A DNA stretch of 64,000 bases from positions 124,001 to 188,000 of the forward strand of contig CAVOLQ010000005.1 of NCBI GenBank assembly GCA_963696875.1, in the 5' to 3' direction. Of the stretch, positions 59,478 to 64,000 are shown in pieces. Positions within the stretch are counted from its first letter, which is position 1. The number at the start of each line of letters is the position of its first letter. The position numbers were made by a program, and so were the translations under genes. This DNA comes from Albibacterium sp963696875 (GTDB lineage: Bacteria; Bacteroidota; Bacteroidia; Sphingobacteriales; Sphingobacteriaceae). The notes beneath the pieces are model-generated. The model made no database searches. It was not told where the DNA came from and saw nothing but the letters and a program-made list of their open reading frames with translations.

Positions 59478-60053
59478 TTAGAACCGACGCCCTCTTTTTA
59501 ACTTCGGAAATTTCATTTTATAATCTACATCGATATTCCCCTTAGAAATGTCATCTAATTTACCTTTGAGTAACGCCTTTTTTAAGGGGCTTAGTTTATC
59601 CGTAAATAAAATACCTTCAATATGATCGTATTCATGCTGAATAACTCGTGCTGCTAAACCCGTATATGTTTCTTCGTGTTCAACCCAGTTCTCGTCAAAG
59701 TATACAATTGTGATTTGTTCATTTCGGGTGATATCCTCTCTAATATCCGGGATACTTAGGCAACCTTCATTATAAGTCCACGGCTTACCAGTTTCTTCAA
59801 TGATTTCGGGATTAATAAATACTTTTTTGAAACCATTCATGGTTGGGTCATCTTCCACATAAGGCTCGCCGTCAATTACAAACAATCTGATAGGCAAACC
59901 AATTTGAGGAGCGGCGATCCCTACCCCATAAGCAGCATACATCGTGTCAAACATATCTTCGATTAAAACATCCAATTTAGGATAATCCTTATCGATCTCT
60001 TTCGTTTTTTGCCGTAAAACTGGATCTCCGTATGCAATTATTGGTAATTTCAT
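59478..60053 (-). CDS. def: Peptide deformylase
   Basis: 191 aa. It removes the formyl group from nascent proteins. Metal-binding and active-site motifs: YGVGIAAPQIG (about 42-52), NEGCLSIPDIRE (Cys near 110) and VIQHEYDHIEGILF (HExxH near 155). The C-terminal KRGRRF tail is basic. TAATTTTG (60091-60098, minus strand) could be its -7 element with a 37-nt leader. It is followed by nothing on this strand until the convergent rbfA. Confidence 0.96.
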   Translation of the reverse strand: MKLPIIAYGDPVLRQKTKEIDKDYPKLDVLIEDMFDTMYAAYGVGIAAPQIGLPIRLFVIDGEPYVEDDPTMNGFKKVFINPEIIEETGKPWTYNEGCLSIPDIREDITRNEQITIVYFDENWVEHEETYTGLAARVIQHEYDHIEGILFTDKLSPLKKALLKGKLDDISKGNIDVDYKMKFPKLKRGRRF

Positions 60054-60090
60054 TCTGCTATTTGTTGCACTATATTTAGAATATAATTTA

Positions 60091-60098
60091 CAAAATTA
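60091..60098 (-). promoter_or_regulatory. -7 promoter element of def
   Basis: The minus strand reads TAATTTTG, an exact TAnnTTTG match, 37 nt before the def ATG at 60053. Confidence 0.45.
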
Positions 60099-60123
60099 AG
60101 GTTTTTTTTCCAAAATTTAAGCC

Positions 60124-61357
60124 TCAATCCACCTCTGGATAGAAGATTAAACTACTTAGATTTTCAGGAGATAATATATCATTTGACACTTCTAGAATTT
60201 GATTGGCGGTAATGGCATTTATTTTAGTGAAGATTTGCTCAAGACTTTCGGCGTATCCGTGGTCCATTACACTTTTTGCTAAGGAGATGATAAGAGCCAT
60301 TCTGTTCTCTTCCCCAAGGGCAATCTGCCCTATATACTTTCGTTTCGACTGTTGAAGCTGAACGGGACCGAGTTTTTTGTCACGTATTTTTTTTAGCTCT
60401 TTAAATAAAAGGGTTTTGGCTTTCTCAACTTTATCGACGTCTGTTCCAAAATAAATGTTTAATATTCCGGTATCTGATAAGGGAGAATAGTTAGACTCGA
60501 TTGTATAGGCGATACCATGCTTTTCCCTAATTTCTAAATTTAAACGAGAGCTCATGCCCATTCCACCTAAAATATTGTTTGTTAAAAGTAAAGCGGTTTT
60601 TAAGGGATGATGGATATCATATGCTAGAGCACCTAACATATAATGAACTTGGTTTATTGGCTTCTTTTCCAGTTTATTAACAGCTTCGTTTTTTATTGGG
60701 GGTAATCGCCTTCGGGATGGATGGGAGGACAGGAGATGGCCAAAATATTTTTCGCAAATTCGTCTTACTTTTTCTAAACTTTTATTAGCGGTTATACCAA
60801 TTACCATGTTTTCAGGATGGTAGTTTTCTTTTAGAAAAGTTCGGATGTCTTCCTTGGTAAAGGACTCTAAACTTTCAGTAGTTCCTAATATGTTGTGGCC
60901 CAAAGCGTGATTTTTAAAAAGAATATCTTCAAAATCATCAGTAATCGCATCCTCGGGGCTGTCTTTATAAGATGATATTTCATCATGTATAATACTTTTT
61001 TCTTTTTCTATTTCATTTTCGGGGAACTGAGAATGGAAATAAAATATCCTCAAACAAGTCTAGTGTTCTATTCAGGTGTTCATTCAAAAAAGAAGCATGC
61101 AAACAAGTATATTCCTTTGTAGTATATGCATTTAAGTCTGCACCTACCAATTCTAGACAATTCAAGATTTGAGTAGTACTTCTTCGAGCGGTTTTTTTGA
61201 ATACAAGGTGTTCTATAAAATGGGCTAATCCAGCTTTGTCTTCGGGTTCATCACGAGATCCCGCATTGATAATCACGCAGGCATGAGCTACCGGTAAATT
61301 GGCTGCTTTAAAAATTACTCGTAGACCATTTGATAGGGTAATTAGCTGATATTCCAT
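60124..61357 (-). pseudogene. M16 family zinc peptidase gene with a +1 frameshift
   Basis: The N-terminal frame (ATG 61357) runs to about 61013 and the C-terminal frame from about 61053 to 60124. The combined 1234 nt is 3n+1, about 410 aa, the usual M16 length. The inverted zinc motif HFIEH (HxxEH, near 46-50) lies in the first frame with GLAHFIEHLVFK, and the second frame has the GMGMSSRLNLEIREKHGIAYTIES motif of the C-terminal lobe. Removing one base of the doubled G at 61035-61036 (CC on the coding strand) restores LFEDILFHSQFPENEI. A sequencing error or decay is possible. The promoter TACTTTTG (61364-61371) lies 6 nt before the ATG. Confidence 0.85.
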
Positions 61358-61363
61358 TCGTCA

Positions 61364-61371
61364 CAAAAGTA
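61364..61371 (-). promoter_or_regulatory. -7 element next to the M16 peptidase start codon
   Basis: The minus strand reads TACTTTTG, 6 nt before ATG 61357, an exact TAnnTTTG match, and touches the terminator of the upstream gene. Confidence 0.5.
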
Positions 61372-61399
61372 AAAAATCCATCGCACAAAGATGGATTTT
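61371..61399 (-). terminator. Rho-independent terminator of the outer-membrane barrel gene
   Basis: AAAATCCATC (61373-61382) pairs with GATGGATTTT (61390-61399) in a perfect 10-bp stem with a 7-nt loop; on the minus strand a T6 run follows. Confidence 0.85.
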
Positions 61400-61440
61400 A
61401 CGGGGGTTAAATAAATTCTGACAGAATAAAGATATATTGT

Positions 61441-64000
61441 TTAGAAACGAGGCCTGCCCTCTCCTCTCCATTCTTGATTTCTAGTTGGTGCGGCATTGAT
61501 TCCACCAAACTTTTGAAATTTGTAAGTCAATGAAAGCATAAAATAGCGAGCTAGGCGATTAGTACGACTATCTAATCTGCCATTATCAGTTATCGTTCTA
61601 GAGATATTAACTTGCTGATCCAGTAAGTCAAAGGCGTGGAGCCTAATGGCGCCTTGTTTCCCTTTAAAAAATTCCTTTTCAATATAACTATTTATAATAA
61701 ATGGGTTTGCACCAATGTTATTTGAATAGCCATTGTTAGACATTTTACTTAATTCAACGGCCCAAAGCAACGTAGGAACAATGTATAACTTACTGTTTAG
61801 GTTCATTGACCAAGTGCTAATGTCTTGTGCGGGTCTACTAGCGATTGTGTTTCTTGTTGTATTAAAGGAATAGTTTATTCCTGGCATTAATTCCAACCAT
61901 TCTCCAAGGTTTACTTGAAAATTGAAGCCTTGGGTTAATATTAAGTTTTTAGCAAAATTCTTCTCATTGTCTACAAAGGAAACATTATTGTTGAAGTTAG
62001 CTGAGCCATTTGCTGAGATAACATATTTTCTTTTATTGAAAGCTTTTGAGAGACTATAAAATCCTCGCGTACTGTAGAATCCGTCGGTATTTAGATAGTT
62101 AGTTTCCTGCACTCTGCCATACAAGTCATTTAGGGTAGAAACCCGACTGGTGACAATTTTGTTGTCAGTTTTGGAACCGTTAAGCATTGCGAAGAAGGTC
62201 ATCCCATTTTGTGTATTGAAATTGTTGTATCTCAACCTTATATTGTGGATGAACTCGGCATCTAAGTTTGGGTTACCAGTAACTGGAAACTGTGGATTGG
62301 ATATATCTCTAATGGGTTGTAGCTGTGAAAAACCCGGTTCATTAGGTCTACCATCGTAACTGATATTTATTCCCTGGGTTCTACTGAATTTATATTCAAA
62401 GCGAGCAACTGGTGCGTAATTAACCCTAGATCTACTAATAGTACCGTTCTCTCCAGCAATAGCGGTATTCCCTTTTAGTAGAGAAGGTTGAGCGCTTGCA
62501 CCCAAAGAGTAAATTAATTTTTCACTACGGTATCGATACGTTAGCGTAAAGCGATTGGTATTAAAAGTATAATCGTAAACATTGGTATTATCCAAATTTG
62601 GAGTGGTGGTGCCATCGATCGCTGAATCGAAAGCCTTTCTGCTATTATCATAGTTGGCAAAATTGTAATCATATCCGAATTCTAGTCCACTTTTATCGGT
62701 AAATGGTTCAGTATAAGAAAACGAGAGCCCACCATTTAACCTTTTATTATTCAGGTCTATCAATTGACGTTGATAAAGACTATCTGGATTTCCAGATAAG
62801 TAAGATATAGTACTAACGATCTCATCTCTATCCGATAGGGTCTTCGAATTGTTTAGGGAAAAATTCATGAATAGATTCCTTCCTTTATCATTAAGCCTCC
62901 TGTTATATAAGCCGCTTATTCCTAAACTCGGAGATCTCGAATCGTTTATATTATTTCTAGAAACAACATTGTTTAGAACGTCATTGGTTTTAAAATCTTC
63001 ATTGTATAAACTTGCTGCCTCGCTATTATTGACAGAGAAAGTTGGAGATAGCTTGAAGTAATCATTGTTATTTGGTTTATATTCGAAATTCCAATCAAAG
63101 CGGTGGTTATCTCTAATATTGTTTTGGTTACTTACCAACGAATTTATTACTGGGTCTACAACATAAGTGTATTCGTTAAAATCGTTGCGCAATGTGGTAT
63201 TATCCGAATGACTATAGCTATAATTACCATAAGTTGTAAGTTTTTCATTAAGTAATGTTTTTCTATAATTAATTCCAATTGATCCAACATTGGTTAGTCC
63301 GTTTTGACTGCCACCAAAGCCGCCTCCACCAAATCCACCGCCCCCTCCACCACGTCTAGCGCCACTTCCTCTAGTTTGGAAGTCGAATAAAGGGGCATTA
63401 ACGTTATTAAGGTTTCCCAAAGCTGAGAATTGCCTAGATTCAGTGAAGCTATTGTACGAAGCGGTACCTTGATACCTTTCCTGGCTTCCACCACCAGCTC
63501 TAAACGTTCCGAAGTCTCCTTTATTTTTATCAGGTGAGATTTGAATGTTTAATACTCTTTCAGGATCACCACTTCTATTTCCAGTTATATTTGCTTGATC
63601 TCCATAGTCATCTATTATTTGTATCCTCTCGATAACTTCGGCGGGCAGATTTTTAGTTGCAGTTTTTACGTCACCGCCAAAAAAATCTTTTCCATTAATA
63701 CGCACTCTTGTAATTGCCTCACCTTGTGCTTTTATATTTCCATCTTTATCTACTTCTACGCCATCAAGTTTTTTAAGTAAATCTTCAGTAACCGCATTCT
63801 CTTTTAAATTGTAATCTTTCGCTCGATACTCTAAAGTGTCTTCTTTAACAACAATTAATGGGCTGCCTTCAACGGTTACTTCTTGTAAAATTTGGGAACC
63901 TGTAGTCATAATAATTTTCCCTAAATCGAGACTATTTTGATTGGGACCAAATTGAAACTCTTTATTAATACCCTCGTAGCCAAGGCTATTTATAATAATA
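61441..64000 (-). CDS. Outer-membrane beta-barrel protein (TonB-receptor-like), 5' end outside window
   Basis: The frame is open to the right edge: 822 residues follow an internal Met at 63909, and upstream codons continue in frame (NSLDLGKII before it), so the true N-terminus with signal peptide and the start of a carboxypeptidase-like regulatory domain lie beyond 64000. Visible: the end of that domain (LQEVTVEGSP), a plug-like segment (LLKKLDGVEVDKDGNIKAQGE, then RVRINGKDFFGGD), a glycine-rich linker at 63308-63379, and a long beta-barrel region rich in alternating polar/aromatic residues ending in MLSLTYKFQKFGGI. It belongs to the Bacteroidota OMP family without a classic SusC role that I can identify; the ligand is unknown. 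Confidence 0.85.
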   Translation of the reverse strand, partial: IIINSLGYEGINKEFQFGPNQNSLDLGKIIMTTGSQILQEVTVEGSPLIVVKEDTLEYRAKDYNLKENAVTEDLLKKLDGVEVDKDGNIKAQGEAITRVRINGKDFFGGDVKTATKNLPAEVIERIQIIDDYGDQANITGNRSGDPERVLNIQISPDKNKGDFGTFRAGGGSQERYQGTASYNSFTESRQFSALGNLNNVNAPLFDFQTRGSGARRGGGGGGFGGGGFGGSQNGLTNVGSIGINYRKTLLNEKLTTYGNYSYSHSDNTTLRNDFNEYTYVVDPVINSLVSNQNNIRDNHRFDWNFEYKPNNNDYFKLSPTFSVNNSEAASLYNEDFKTNDVLNNVVSRNNINDSRSPSLGISGLYNRRLNDKGRNLFMNFSLNNSKTLSDRDEIVSTISYLSGNPDSLYQRQLIDLNNKRLNGGLSFSYTEPFTDKSGLEFGYDYNFANYDNSRKAFDSAIDGTTTPNLDNTNVYDYTFNTNRFTLTYRYRSEKLIYSLGASAQPSLLKGNTAIAGENGTISRSRVNYAPVARFEYKFSRTQGINISYDGRPNEPGFSQLQPIRDISNPQFPVTGNPNLDAEFIHNIRLRYNNFNTQNGMTFFAMLNGSKTDNKIVTSRVSTLNDLYGRVQETNYLNTDGFYSTRGFYSLSKAFNKRKYVISANGSANFNNNVSFVDNEKNFAKNLILTQGFNFQVNLGEWLELMPGINYSFNTTRNTIASRPAQDISTWSMNLNSKLYIVPTLLWAVELSKMSNNGYSNNIGANPFIINSYIEKEFFKGKQGAIRLHAFDLLDQQVNISRTITDNGRLDSRTNRLARYFMLSLTYKFQKFGGINAAPTRNQEWRGEGRPRF

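Noticed and set aside
1..64000. CRISPR array, tRNA, rRNA, integrase, transposase or defence genes
   Set aside because: No regular spacer-repeat pattern, no tRNA T-loop or rRNA core sequences, and no such protein motifs were found.

Overview
The window is a stretch of an AT-rich Bacteroidota chromosome, most likely family Sphingobacteriaceae (Sphingobacterium, Olivibacter or Pedobacter type). The evidence is the futalosine menaquinone genes (mqnB, mqnD), the TAnnTTTG promoter elements peculiar to Bacteroidota, an RprX/RprY-like two-component pair, DUF6266 and DUF3127 proteins, an OmpA protein with a TSP3-type calcium repeat, and a TonB-receptor-like outer-membrane barrel. Almost everything is core metabolism, translation, repair and envelope. 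I see no prophage, transposase, integrase, CRISPR array, tRNA or rRNA.

Layout. 0-10 kb is mostly minus strand: thiL (cut by the left edge), nadA, then divergent nadB and a gamma carbonic anhydrase; an Ig-like lipoprotein, mnmG, an ABC-F ATPase (uup) and a TIP30-like NAD(P)-binding protein. 10.7-17.6 kb holds a DUF6266 protein, a hybrid histidine kinase, a GH15 hydrolase and a convergent OtsA-OtsB fusion (trehalose). 17.8-22.4 kb holds a small membrane protein, the rpsP-rimM-trmD-rplS translation cluster, a THUMP rRNA methyltransferase and a DUF3127 protein. 22.5-31.8 kb holds an RprXY-like pair, an ALDH7-type dehydrogenase, a TPR protein, a ComA-like phosphosulfolactate synthase with aroE, an MBL hydrolase and a LolC/E-type permease. 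31.8-41.8 kb holds mqnD-mqnB, a pterin/fatty-acid cluster (queD-like, folE, fabD), a 1239-aa NtrY-like kinase, a coiled-coil membrane protein and a GHL10 lipoprotein-like hydrolase. 41.9-52.2 kb holds an AddA/AddB-like pair, pdhB, an Lrp regulator, a nucleotidase and a rhodanese/small membrane protein/meaB string. 52.5-64 kb holds ompA, a 44-aa protein, ridA, a frameshifted EamA transporter, a frameshifted recG, hflX, rbfA, def, a frameshifted M16 peptidase and an outer-membrane barrel protein cut by the right edge.

The strongest non-gene signals are at the left. A perfect 15-bp inverted repeat between uup and mnmG (7678-7715) contains two parS-like ParB sites, one matching the parS consensus exactly. 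About 6 kb away, the 456-bp nadA-nadB intergenic region carries a cluster of DnaA-box-like 9-mers beside a very AT-rich tract. Together with mnmG (gidA), a classic origin neighbour, they suggest the window lies at or near the chromosome origin. Other recurrent signals: at least eight genes have the sigma -7 element only 3-6 nt before the start codon, which predicts leaderless or nearly leaderless mRNAs; and three genes within 7 kb (EamA, recG, M16) each carry one extra base, which could be sequencing error or real decay. I did not find a convincing, wholly new multi-gene system; the candidates worth testing are listed in the findings.
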